A stretch of DNA of 64,000 nucleotides from Streptomyces dioscori (lineage in GTDB: Bacteria > Actinomycetota > Actinomycetes > Streptomycetales > Streptomycetaceae): positions 296,734 through 360,733 of the forward strand of contig NZ_KZ679047.1 of NCBI RefSeq assembly GCF_003024195.1. Reading direction: 5' to 3'. The notes beneath the pieces are model-generated. The model saw nothing but the letters and a program-made list of their open reading frames with translations. It ran no database searches and had not been told where the DNA came from. The translations under genes and the position numbers were made by a program. This document shows positions 36,869 through 44,475 of the stretch, piece after piece (position 1 is the first letter of the stretch; every line of letters begins with the position of its first letter).

Positions 36869-37173
36869 GTGTCATGTCCAGATACAAGGATCTCCTCTGC
36901 TGACCCAGCGCGCACCACTCGTCACGGAATCTCCCCGATCCGTGTGACAGAGCCGGACACGAGGTGGCAGCGTGACGTGTGCGTACCGCCACAGGCAGTG
37001 GCGCGACCTGCGGCGGCCCGTGCGAGGATGGGGCGTCCCGCGGTCCACAGGTGAGTCCACAGGCTGGTCCGCAGGTGGGTCCACAGGTGAGGGGAACGTC
37101 CTTGTCGGTGTTCGGCACGGGGGCTGCACAGGGGTATGTCGGGCGGGTCGAGGCGAAGGGAACCGGAGCGGAC
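36869..37173. other. Divergent intergenic region holding tandem repeats
   Basis: The 305 bases between the hydrolase and the DeoR regulator contain no gene. The distal half carries the 12-bp repeats at 37043-37090. A -10-like TATCTGG-type hexamer is hard to define here. Confidence 0.5.
37043..37090. repeat. Four tandem 12-bp repeats (GTCCACAGGTGA type)
   Basis: Units at 37043, 37055, 37067 and 37079 read GTCCACAGGTGA, GTCCACAGGCTG, GTCCGCAGGTGG and GTCCACAGGTGA. They end 83 bases before the DeoR start codon. Spacing and proximity are compatible with repeated regulator sites, but no factor is known. Confidence 0.8.
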
Positions 37174-38007
37174 GTGAGCGAGAATCAGAACCTGCTCGCG
37201 GAGCAGCGGCGCGCTCTGATCCTGGACGAGGTCCGGCGGCGCGGTGGCGTCCGCGTGAACGAACTGACCAGGAAACTCGGCGTGTCCGACATGACGGTCC
37301 GTCGCGACCTGGACGCGCTCGCCCGGCAGGGCGTGGTGGAGAAGGTGCACGGCGGCGCCGTCCCGGTGGTCGAGGCGAGTACGCACGAGCCGGGTTTCGA
37401 GGCCAAGTCGGGGCTGGAGCTGACGGCCAAGGAGGACATCGCGCGGGCCGCCGCCTCACTGGTGGCGCCGGGCACGGCGATCGCGCTGTCCGGCGGTACG
37501 ACGACGTACGCGCTCGCCCATCAGCTGCTCGACGTGCCGGACCTGACGGTGGTGACCAACTCGGTGCGGGTGGCCGACGTCTTCCACTCGGCGCAGCGCA
37601 CCTCGGGGCAGCGGCAGGGCGCGGCGACGGTCGTGCTGACGGGCGGCGTACGCACACCGTCGGACTCCCTGGTGGGTCCCGTCGCCGACCAGGCCATCGA
37701 GGCCCTCCACTTCGACGTGCTCTTCCTCGGGGTGCACGGCATATCGGTGGAGGCGGGTCTGTCCACGCCGAACCTCGCGGAGGCCGAGACGAACCGGCGC
37801 CTCGTACAGTCGGCGCGGCGGGTCGTCGTGGTCGCGGACCACACCAAGTGGGGGACGGTGGGGCTGAGTTCGTTCGCCGCGCTGGAGCAGATCGACACCC
37901 TGGTGACGGACGACGGGCTGCCCGCCGAGGCGCGCACGGAGATCTCCGAGCATCTGCGGCTGATGGTGGCGGGCGAACCCGAGGACGAGGACGCGCCGGA
38001 CACCTGA
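37174..38007 (+). CDS. DeoR/GlpR-family transcriptional regulator
   Basis: A 277-residue regulator. The N-terminal helix-turn-helix (VRVNELTRKLGVSDMTVRRD) and the LEKVHGGA-like VVEKVHGGAVPV hinge are diagnostic of the DeoR family. The C-terminal domain carries the sugar-phosphate-binding pattern (ALSGGTTTYALAHQLL, LTGGVRT, DVLFLGVHGIS, VVVADHTKWG). It should respond to a phosphorylated sugar. The GTG start at 37174 has GGAG five bases upstream. Tandem 12-bp repeats upstream may include its own operator. No sugar gene is adjacent. Confidence 0.93.
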   Translation: MSENQNLLAEQRRALILDEVRRRGGVRVNELTRKLGVSDMTVRRDLDALARQGVVEKVHGGAVPVVEASTHEPGFEAKSGLELTAKEDIARAAASLVAPGTAIALSGGTTTYALAHQLLDVPDLTVVTNSVRVADVFHSAQRTSGQRQGAATVVLTGGVRTPSDSLVGPVADQAIEALHFDVLFLGVHGISVEAGLSTPNLAEAETNRRLVQSARRVVVVADHTKWGTVGLSSFAALEQIDTLVTDDGLPAEARTEISEHLRLMVAGEPEDEDAPDT

Positions 38008-38165
38008 GGGGCCGTAGGGGCGCCGGGGCGCCCATGGGCGGTACAGACATCTGACGTACCGCCGGTTATGGTGACCCTCCCCCGTCAACTTCCTTGGCGT
38101 GGGGCCGCGTTCAGGACTCGCTCTCCGACTCGTTTCCGACTCGTTCCCGCGAGGAGGTCGTACGC

Positions 38166-38651
38166 ATGGTTCACCGACTGCGGCCTGTGGAACTCGACTT
38201 CGTCGAGACCGCTCCCGTGCGGCTGGTGTTCGCGAGAGGGGTGACCTCGTCCCCCGAGGGGGTCTACCGCGCGCTGGCCGAGGACGTCGAGGGCTGGTCG
38301 GAGTGGTTCTCCGCCGTCTCGTCTGCACACCTGTCCGAGGGCGGCTCCGGACGGCGGATCCGACTCAGGGGCGGCACCTGCTTCGAGGAGACGATCCTCG
38401 CGGCCGAGCCCCACGAGGTGTACGCGTACCGCGTCGACGTGACGAACGCCCCCGGCGTGCGCGCCCTCGTCGAGGAGTGGCGGCTCGCTCCGGACGGCGG
38501 CTCCGGTACGCGGGTGCAGTGGACCGTGGCCGCCGACGGCACGGCGGCGTTCCGTCTGGTGATGAAGGTGAGCCGGACAGGTCTCGGCCGGGCGTTCCGC
38601 GACGCGGTGCGGAAGCTGGACCGGCGGATCGGCTCGACTCACGCCGGCTGA
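38166..38651 (+). CDS. SRPBCC-fold protein (polyketide cyclase/START-like)
   Basis: A 161-residue soluble protein of the helix-grip fold: an initial strand (ARGVTSSPEGVYRALAEDVE), a long central beta sheet with RLRGGTCFEETILAAEP, and a C-terminal helix (GRAFRDAVRKLDRRIGS) that closes a hydrophobic cavity. Family members bind lipids or aromatic ligands, or act as polyketide cyclases. No polyketide genes are near, so a stand-alone lipid-binding or housekeeping role is likely. It is preceded by GAGGAGG and lies 158 bases after the DeoR gene. Confidence 0.82.
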   Translation: MVHRLRPVELDFVETAPVRLVFARGVTSSPEGVYRALAEDVEGWSEWFSAVSSAHLSEGGSGRRIRLRGGTCFEETILAAEPHEVYAYRVDVTNAPGVRALVEEWRLAPDGGSGTRVQWTVAADGTAAFRLVMKVSRTGLGRAFRDAVRKLDRRIGSTHAG

Positions 38652-38727
38652 CGGCCGCCGACAGCCGCCGTCCGGACCGACCGCCGCCGGCCGACGCCCG
38701 CGCCACCCCGGCCGGGCCGTCCCTGGG

Positions 38728-38839
38728 GCCCGCGCCACGCCTGAGCCCGCGCCATGCCTGAGCCCGCGCCATGCCTGAGCCCGCGCCGCCCTTGAGCCGC
38801 GCCGCTCCGGGAACTGAGCCGCGCCGCTCCGGGAACCGA
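38728..38839. repeat. Tandem repeats of 17 and 22 bp
   Basis: Four 17-bp units (GCCCGCGCCATGCCTGA type) at 38728-38795 run directly into two 22-bp units (GCCGCGCCGCTCCGGGAA type) at 38796-38839, just past the stop of the downstream convergent PLP-enzyme gene. They end four bases before that gene's stop codon. Confidence 0.85.
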
Positions 38840-38843
38840 CCGC

Positions 38844-39977
38844 TCAGGCAGGCCAGACTCCCGTGGCCAGCAGCGCGTCGATCGTGGCCGCGTAGGGCGC
38901 GATGTCCAGTCCCTGACCGGCCAGCCAGGTGTCCGAGTAGTACTTGTCCAGATAGCGGTCCCCGGGGTCGCACAGCAGCGTGACCACGCTCCCGGTCCGT
39001 CCCGCCGCCGCCATCTCCGCGACGATCCTCAGCGAGCTCCACAGGCCCGTGCCGGTCGAACCGCCCGCCTTGCGCCCGATGGCCTGTTCCAGTGCCCGCA
39101 CGGCCGCCACGCTCGCCGCGTCCGGCACCTTCATCATCCGGTCGACGGCTCCGGGTACGAAGCTGGGTTCCATCCGCGGCCGGCCGATGCCCTCGATCCG
39201 TGAACCGCAGTCGGTGGTGACCTCCGCGTCGCCCGTGGTCCAGCCCTCGAAGAAACAGGAGTTCTCCGGATCGGCCACACAGATACGGGTGTTGAACTGC
39301 ATGTAGTGCACATAGCGGGCGATGGTCGCCGAGGTGCCGCCGGTCCCCGCGGTGGCCACGATCCACGCGGGCTCGGGGTAGCGCTCCAGCTCCAGCTGGC
39401 GGTAGATCGACTCGGCGATGTTGTTGTTGCCGCGCCAGTCCGTGGCCCGTTCCGCGTACGTGAACTGGTCCATGAAGTGCCCGCCGGTCTGCGCCGCGAG
39501 GGACGCCGACTCCGCGTACATGGTCCGCGGGTCGTCGACGAAGTGGCACCGGCCGCCGTGGAACTCGATCAGACGGCACTTCTCCGGGCTCGTGGTGCGG
39601 GGCATCACGGCGATGAACGGCACCCCGATCAGCTTGGCGAAGTACGCCTCGGAGACGGCCGTGGAGCCGCTCGACGCCTCGATGACGGGGCGGCCGTGCC
39701 GGATCCAGCCGTTGCACAGCCCGTACAGGAAGAGCGAGCGGGCGAGGCGGTGCTTGAGGCTGCCGGTGGGGTGGGTGGACTCGTCCTTGAGATAGAGGTC
39801 GATGCCCCAGCGCTCGGGAAGCGGGAAGCGCAGGAGGTGGGTGTCCGCCGATCTGTTCGCGTCGGCCTGGACCTTCCGCACGGCTTCTTTGAGCCAGTGC
39901 CGGTACTCCGCGTCGCTGTGATCGACATCGAGCGTGGCCGTCGGCTCATGGGGGCGGGCCTGCTGTGGGGTGGTCAC
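38844..39977 (-). CDS. PLP-dependent cysteine synthase-family enzyme, L-cysteine desulfhydrase-like (Cds1 type)
   Basis: A 377-residue type II PLP enzyme. The lysine that binds PLP lies in THPTGSLKHRLARSLFL (Lys75), with the substrate Ser/Thr loop SSGSTAVSE and the phosphate-binding loop TAGTGGTSAT. The arrangement and the WIVATAGTGG and NSCFFEGW segments resemble the Cds1 subgroup, whose mycobacterial member cleaves cysteine to pyruvate, ammonia and sulfide. Cystathionine beta-synthase or cysteine synthase activity is an alternative. The GTG start has AAGGAG at good spacing, and overlaps by four bases a 30-codon upstream ORF, implying translational coupling. Confidence 0.88.
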   Translation of the reverse strand: MTTPQQARPHEPTATLDVDHSDAEYRHWLKEAVRKVQADANRSADTHLLRFPLPERWGIDLYLKDESTHPTGSLKHRLARSLFLYGLCNGWIRHGRPVIEASSGSTAVSEAYFAKLIGVPFIAVMPRTTSPEKCRLIEFHGGRCHFVDDPRTMYAESASLAAQTGGHFMDQFTYAERATDWRGNNNIAESIYRQLELERYPEPAWIVATAGTGGTSATIARYVHYMQFNTRICVADPENSCFFEGWTTGDAEVTTDCGSRIEGIGRPRMEPSFVPGAVDRMMKVPDAASVAAVRALEQAIGRKAGGSTGTGLWSSLRIVAEMAAAGRTGSVVTLLCDPGDRYLDKYYSDTWLAGQGLDIAPYAATIDALLATGVWPA

Positions 39978-40066
39978 GGCGGGGCTCCTTCAGGTGGCTG
40001 CCGACGTCGGGTCACGCGGTCGGACGCCTCGATCATAGGCACCTGGCGCACGCTTCTCACCTGCAT
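39974..40066 (-). CDS. Small 30-residue ORF coupled to the cysteine-degrading enzyme
   Basis: An ATG at 40066 preceded by AAAGGAG at a five-base spacing opens a reading frame (MQVRSVRQVPMIEASDR...) that ends in a TGA overlapping the GTG of the PLP-enzyme gene (GTGA). The peptide is basic and lacks a signal or membrane segment. The coupling, and a hairpin that buries its ribosome site, suggest a translated leader that tunes the downstream gene. A protein function for the peptide itself cannot be claimed. Confidence 0.55.
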   Translation of the reverse strand: MQVRSVRQVPMIEASDRVTRRRQPPEGAPP

Positions 40067-40073
40067 AAACACT

Positions 40074-40092
40074 CCTTTGAGAACCTCAAAGG
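40074..40092 (-). promoter_or_regulatory. Hairpin covering the ribosome site of the coupled micro-ORF
   Basis: In the minus-strand transcript CCTTTGAG-GTT-CTCAAAGG is a perfect 8-bp stem with a 3-base loop. Its 3' arm shares the AAAGG of the AAAGGAG ribosome site. It could switch translation as an RNA hairpin; as DNA the same dyad could be an operator. Confidence 0.6.
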
Positions 40093-40313
40093 GACGCCTG
40101 GTGCGGTCGCGCGCGTTGGGCTTGGGGGGCGCATTCACGCGAGTGCGCCACAGGGCATGTGCCACCCCGTGATGCGTACTGGTGCTCGACGCCCTGCGCG
40201 GGCAGACTGCTCGCACAGGACGCCGGTCCCGGCGGGACGCACAATGGAACGGGACCCGCGCTGTACGTACGACGGGCTCAACCCGGCAGCACGACGGGCT
40301 CTACGGGCGCGAT

Positions 40314-40370
40314 CCGGCGTACGTGATTCGGCGTACGCAGTCCGGCGTGCGCAGTCCGGCGTGCGCGGCG
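40314..40370. repeat. Imperfect 14-bp tandem repeats
   Basis: Units beginning CCGGCGTACGTG, CGGCGTACGCAG, CCGGCGTGCGCAG and CCGGCGTGCGC follow each other with a period of about 14 bases, and run on into the 37-bp repeat. Confidence 0.65.
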
Positions 40371-40384
40371 GGGTACGGCCCGTG

Positions 40385-40453
40385 TGGCACGACCGCAGGT
40401 ACGACGGGGCACGACCCCGTATGGCACGACCGCAGGTACGACGGGGCACGACC
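40385..40453. repeat. Two copies of a 32-bp direct repeat
   Basis: The 32-mer beginning TGGCACGACCGCAGG occurs at 40385-40416 and again exactly at 40422-40453, separated by five bases (period 37). It ends 24 bases before the start codon of the 107-residue gene. Confidence 0.85.
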
Positions 40454-40477
40454 GAAGCGCACAAGGGGGCGGGGCAC

Positions 40478-40801
40478 ATGGCGGAGCCGGAGTTCACAGC
40501 CACAGGCGTGCGGATCGGGAAGCGGCTGCGTTCGCTCACCCGGGCCGGGCAGGTCCGGATCAGCGACGGCAGGCTGGAGTTGCTCACCAGCTACGGCAGT
40601 GAGATCGACAGCGCGCCGGTGCAGGCGGTCCGTGCGTCCAAGCCGTGGTTCGCCCAGGCGGACCGGGCGCTGGCGGACGTCAACGGCACCCGCTATCTGC
40701 TCACCCTCGGCGACCACGATCCGGCCCCCGGAGAGCCCGGTCCGCCGGCGGCCCGCCGGTTCATCGAGGCCGTGCGCAATGCGGCGGGGCGCGTGCGCTG
40801 A
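40478..40801 (+). CDS. Conserved small soluble protein of unknown function
   Basis: A 107-residue protein beginning at the ATG at 40478 after a GGGGGCGGGG ribosome site. It has basic residues in a first half (TGVRIGKRLRSLTRAGQVRI), then TSYGSEIDSAPVQAVRASKP and RYLLTLGDHD, and ends in a helix (PPAARRFIEAVRNAAG). I do not recognise a family with certainty. There is no signal peptide or membrane span. The upstream extension of the frame is built from direct repeats, and is not accepted. Confidence 0.65.
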   Translation: MAEPEFTATGVRIGKRLRSLTRAGQVRISDGRLELLTSYGSEIDSAPVQAVRASKPWFAQADRALADVNGTRYLLTLGDHDPAPGEPGPPAARRFIEAVRNAAGRVR

Positions 40802-41018
40802 GCCCCGCGCAGGGCGCCGTCCGTCCGGCCGCCGAGATCACCGCGAGTTGCGGGAGCGCGCCTCCTGAGCCACTCTGTTGTCACGTCACTCTGGGTTTAC
40901 CGGCGATAACGCTGCGAACCAGCCCGCCGGCCACCGACAGCAGGCGGTCGGCGCGCGCAGGCAGCCCGCTGGATCCGCACTCGTCTTCTTCCGGACCTCA
41001 ATTCGGGGAGTCGCAGCC

Positions 41019-41603
41019 GTGATCAGCCAGCCAAGCAAACATTGCACGGTCGAGCTCAACGCTCTGCCGTCGCGGATCGGCCAGGTCCGCAGAATCGTAT
41101 CTGCGCAGTTGCGCTACTGGCGTCTGGATCCCTTGATAGACCGGGCCGCGCTCGGCGTGACCGAGCTGTTGACCAATGTCCATCTGCACGCCCGGCCCGA
41201 CAAGCTGTGCACCGTCGAGATCGAGCTGTCGGTCGACCGGCTCACCGTCTCGGTGCACGACCGCGACCCGCGCCTTCCCGAGGTGCGGGACGCCACCTCT
41301 CTCGCGACCTGCGGGCGTGGTCTCTCCATGGTCGCCGCGGTGAGTGAGAGCTGGGGTGTGCGGGCGGACGGTGAGTCGGGGAAGGTCGTGTGGTTCACCC
41401 TCACGGCTCCGGCTCCGTCTCCGTCCGCGCCTCCGTCCGCGTCTCCGGCGGCTGGGCTGCCCGGCCGGGCGCCGTACTCCGCTGTCGCGGGGGCGGGAGC
41501 GGGGGCTGGTGGGGTCGGGTTCGTTGGGGTGGAGCATGCCGATGCGCTGGCGCCGGCTCCGGGGGGTGGACACGCTCCCGCCCGGTCGGCCGTTGCCGGC
41601 TGA
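41019..41603 (+). CDS. Anti-sigma-type ATP-binding protein (HATPase, serine kinase-like)
   Basis: A 194-residue protein. Residues 10-135 form a GHKL ATP-binding domain of the RsbW/SpoIIAB type: LNALPSRIGQVRRIVSAQLR, the N box GVTELLTNVHLHA, the D box strand VHDRDPRLPE, and G box CGRGLSMVAAVS. Such proteins, numerous in Streptomyces, bind sigma factors or phosphorylate anti-anti-sigma partners. The last 60 residues are a Pro/Ala/Gly-rich tail. GTG at 41019 has GGGGAG at good spacing. No sigma factor is adjacent. Confidence 0.88.
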   Translation: MISQPSKHCTVELNALPSRIGQVRRIVSAQLRYWRLDPLIDRAALGVTELLTNVHLHARPDKLCTVEIELSVDRLTVSVHDRDPRLPEVRDATSLATCGRGLSMVAAVSESWGVRADGESGKVVWFTLTAPAPSPSAPPSASPAAGLPGRAPYSAVAGAGAGAGGVGFVGVEHADALAPAPGGGHAPARSAVAG

Positions 41604-41913
41604 CCGGGCGGTGACAGTCGCTCCGCGGCGGGTGGGTGGGGGTGGCGGTTCGGTTTTCGCCCCCGCCGCCCCTACCCGTTCCCGTACCTGCCTCGGGGGC
41701 CGGCCCCCGAACCCCCGGTCCTCAAACGCCGGACGGGCTGAAAGGCAGCTGTGCGGGCTGAGGGGTGGGGCAGGGGCGCAGCCCCACCCCTCAGGGGCGC
41801 GGGGAACTGCGCGACCCGCCCCCACCGGCCCGCAGGCGAAATCTCCAAGCCCGTCCGGCGTTTGAGGACCGGGGGGCCGGGGGACCGGGGGCGCAGCCCC
41901 AGAGGCGAGTTCA
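41604..41913. other. Intergenic region dominated by an inverted-repeat element
   Basis: The 310 bases between the ATPase and the convergent permease gene contain no gene. The element at 41701-41886 fills most of it. Confidence 0.7.
41701..41886. repeat. Nested inverted-repeat element with terminator core (copy 2)
   Basis: Perfect 25-bp arms (41715-41739, beginning CCGGTCCTCAAACGCCGG; and 41848-41872) enclose a 12-bp hairpin GAGGGGTGGGGC/GCCCCACCCCTC (41760-41771/41781-41792) and the 23-mer GGGGCGCGGGGAACTGCGCGACC type core (41794-41816). Imperfect pairing extends the arms to about 41701 and 41886. It sits between convergent genes, so it may end both transcripts; alternatively it is a small MITE-like element. 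Confidence 0.85.
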
Positions 41914-44475
41914 CTACTCTGACGCGATGGCGTGCAGCACGTCCAGACGTGCTGCCCGTCGTGCCGGGCGCAGGCCCGCGAACGCCCCCGCCACGAGCCC
42001 CACCCCCGCGATCACGGCGAACTGAACCGGCGGCACCGCGAACGCGAACGCGCTGTTCGACGCCCCGTCGGACGCCCTGACGAGCACCCAGCCGAGGAAG
42101 CCGCCGAGCGCCAGCCCGCCCGCCGTGCCGAAGGCGGCCACCAGGACGGACTCCCAGCGGACCATGGCGCGCAGCTGCGACCGGGTCTGGCCGACGGCCC
42201 GCAACAGGCCCAGTTCGCGGGTGCGTTCGTGGACCGCGAGGGTCAGCGTGTTGGCGATGCCGAGCACGGCGATGAGCACGGCGAGCGCGAGCAGCGCGTA
42301 GACCAGGGTGAGCATCATGTCGATGGCCCCGGCCGAGGACCGCGCGTACTCGTCGCGGGTCTGCACCTCGGGGTTGCCGTACGCCTTCGCGACCCTTTCA
42401 ACAGCCGCCTTGCCCTCGGACGCCGTCACGCCGTCCTTGAAGCTCACGGCGACGACCGTGTCGGAGTCCTGGGTGCGGTGCGGGGCCCAGGCCTCGCGGG
42501 TGATGACGTACTCTCCGGCCAGCTCGGAGCGGCCGTAGACCGCGCGGACGGTGAAGGTCCGCGTCGCGCCGTCGGTGAAGGTGAGCCGGGTGGTGTCGCC
42601 CGCACTGAGGTCCTGTTTGTCGGCCTCCTGTTGCGTGATGGCGATGCCGTTCGCGCCCAGGTCGCGCGTCGAGCCGCGTATCCCGCCGAGGTCGAAGGTC
42701 CGCTCCAGCGCGACCGGGTCCGTGACCGTCAACGCCCGGCCCTTGCCGTCGACTTCGGCGACCCCGCGGCCCAGCCCGACCGCCGTGTCGACCTCGGCCC
42801 GTTCACCGATCGCGCCGGCGAGTGCGGGGCTCAGTCCGCTGCCGCCCGCGCCGAAGGACGGGGTGCTCACGACGACGTCCCCGGCGAAGGACCGTGACAC
42901 CGTCCGGTCCATGGTCTCCTTCAGCGAGGCACCGAAGACGGTGAACAGTGACACCACGGCCACACCGATCATCAGGGCGCTCGCGGTGGCCGCGGTGCGC
43001 CGCGGGCTGCGCAGGGCGTTGCGTGCGGCCAGGGCGCCGGTGACACCGCGCAGCCGGTCGAGGGGAGCCCCCAGGACGCGTACGGCGGTGGTCGCGGCGA
43101 CGGGGCCGAGGACCACGAAGGCGGCGAGCGCCAGCACCGCGCCCCCTCCCGCGAGCCACAGCGACGGGCTGACGACGACGCCGGTCAGGGTGACGGCGAC
43201 CGCCAGTGCCGCGACGCCGGTGCCCACGACGGCGCGGGTCCGGGACGCGCCGGACCGGTCGACGGACGTCTCGCGCAGGGCGGCCAGCGGTGCGGTGCGC
43301 CCGGCACGTACGGCGGGCAGCAGCGCGGAGCCGAGGCAGACCACGACACCGACCGCGAGCGGCAGGACCATGGACAGTGCGCTGATCACCAGGTCGCCCT
43401 CGGGGAAGGGGAATCCGATGGCCGGGAACAGTGCCTGCAGGCCTGCCGCGATACCGATGCCACCCGCGAGACCGGCCGTGGACGCGACCACGGCGACCGC
43501 GCTCGCCTCCACGAGCGTCGACGCGGTGACCTGGCGGCGGGAGGCGCCGAGGGCACGCAACAGGGCGTTCTCACGGGTGCGTTGGGCGACCACGATCGCG
43601 AAGGTGTTGTGGATGGAGAAGGTCGCGACGAGCAGCGCCACACCCGAGAACACCAGCAGGAACGTGGTGAAGAGCGTCAGGAACTGGCCGGAGATCATCT
43701 CGGTGTTCTCCGCCGCCACCTCCTGGCCGGTGATCGCCTCAACACCTGCGGGAAGTTCGGGAGTCAGGGCGTCGACGAGTTCCCGCTGACCGACGCCGGG
43801 GCCGGCCCGTACGAGGATGCTCGCGGCCTGGCCGGGCTTCGCGGTCAGGTACTTCTCGGCGTCGGGGCGTGTCATGCCGGTGAAGGTCACCTGTGCCATG
43901 CCGTCCTCGCCCCCGAAGGTCGCGAGGCCCACGATGGTCACCTCGACGGGATCGGGCGTCCGCAGGGTCGTCGTGTCGCCGACGTGCAGGTCGCCCTTCT
44001 CGGCCGCGCCCCGGTTGACGACGACTTCGCCGGACCTCGCCGGGGCGCGGCCCTCGGCGAGGCGGTAGGCGTTGAGTTCGGGGTCGTCGATCCAGTTGCC
44101 CGCGAGGGTGGGCGGGCCCTGGCCGCCGACGGGCTCGCCGTTCGCGCCGACGAGCTGGCCCGCGCCCTGGATGTCGGGTGCCGCCGCCGCGACACCCGGG
44201 GTCTTCTCGACGGCCGCCACCAGGTCGGTGCCGACCGGCTGCCGTACGCCCTGGCTCTCGCCCGGTGTGGTGATGGTGTCGGCGCTGCGGACCACGGCGT
44301 CGGTGCCGCTGGTGGCGTCGCCGAACATCGTGTCGAAGGAGGCGCGCAGGGTGTCGCCCATGACGAGCGTGCCCGCCAGGAAGGCCACACCGAGCAGGAC
44401 GGCGAGGAAGGTACCGGCGAACCGCCGCTTGTGGGCGCGCAGCGAGGAGACGCTGATCCGCACGGACGCGTTCAT
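41914..44475 (-). CDS. FtsX/MacB-type ABC transporter permease (two-domain)
   Basis: An 853-residue permease with two FtsX-type units. A first span after the basic N-terminus (RFAGTFLAVLLGVAFLAGTL) is followed by a large extracellular domain at about residues 45-245, then three spans near 255-400 (FTTFLLVFSGVALLVATFS). The second unit starts at LRSPRRTAATASALMIGVAV, has another extracellular domain (about 525-710), and ends with three spans. The architecture is of lipoprotein-release or lipid/peptide efflux transporters of the DUF214/MacB class. Its start overlaps the ATPase stop (ATGA). It is the last gene of a three-gene operon. Confidence 0.92.
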   Translation of the reverse strand: MNASVRISVSSLRAHKRRFAGTFLAVLLGVAFLAGTLVMGDTLRASFDTMFGDATSGTDAVVRSADTITTPGESQGVRQPVGTDLVAAVEKTPGVAAAAPDIQGAGQLVGANGEPVGGQGPPTLAGNWIDDPELNAYRLAEGRAPARSGEVVVNRGAAEKGDLHVGDTTTLRTPDPVEVTIVGLATFGGEDGMAQVTFTGMTRPDAEKYLTAKPGQAASILVRAGPGVGQRELVDALTPELPAGVEAITGQEVAAENTEMISGQFLTLFTTFLLVFSGVALLVATFSIHNTFAIVVAQRTRENALLRALGASRRQVTASTLVEASAVAVVASTAGLAGGIGIAAGLQALFPAIGFPFPEGDLVISALSMVLPLAVGVVVCLGSALLPAVRAGRTAPLAALRETSVDRSGASRTRAVVGTGVAALAVAVTLTGVVVSPSLWLAGGGAVLALAAFVVLGPVAATTAVRVLGAPLDRLRGVTGALAARNALRSPRRTAATASALMIGVAVVSLFTVFGASLKETMDRTVSRSFAGDVVVSTPSFGAGGSGLSPALAGAIGERAEVDTAVGLGRGVAEVDGKGRALTVTDPVALERTFDLGGIRGSTRDLGANGIAITQQEADKQDLSAGDTTRLTFTDGATRTFTVRAVYGRSELAGEYVITREAWAPHRTQDSDTVVAVSFKDGVTASEGKAAVERVAKAYGNPEVQTRDEYARSSAGAIDMMLTLVYALLALAVLIAVLGIANTLTLAVHERTRELGLLRAVGQTRSQLRAMVRWESVLVAAFGTAGGLALGGFLGWVLVRASDGASNSAFAFAVPPVQFAVIAGVGLVAGAFAGLRPARRAARLDVLHAIASE

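Larger units (their letters stand above)
40067..40477. other. Repeat-rich intergenic region
   Basis: A stretch of about 410 bases between the PLP enzyme leader and the 107-residue gene. The first part holds the hairpin at 40074-40092. The second part is made of degenerate tandem repeats at 40314-40453. Reading frames crossing it are compositionally repeat-derived, and I see no gene in it. Confidence 0.6.

Noticed and set aside
37043..37090. Tandem 12-mers as a CRISPR array
   Set aside because: Units are contiguous with no spacers and far too short.
36979..37173. Extended N-terminus of the DeoR regulator
   Set aside because: The added residues are translated from the 12-bp repeats and are not found in the family; GGAG precedes the GTG at 37174.
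39965..40477. Extended frame in front of the 107-residue protein
   Set aside because: It runs through direct repeats; its residues mirror the 32-bp unit and do not look like a protein. A good ribosome site marks the ATG at 40478.
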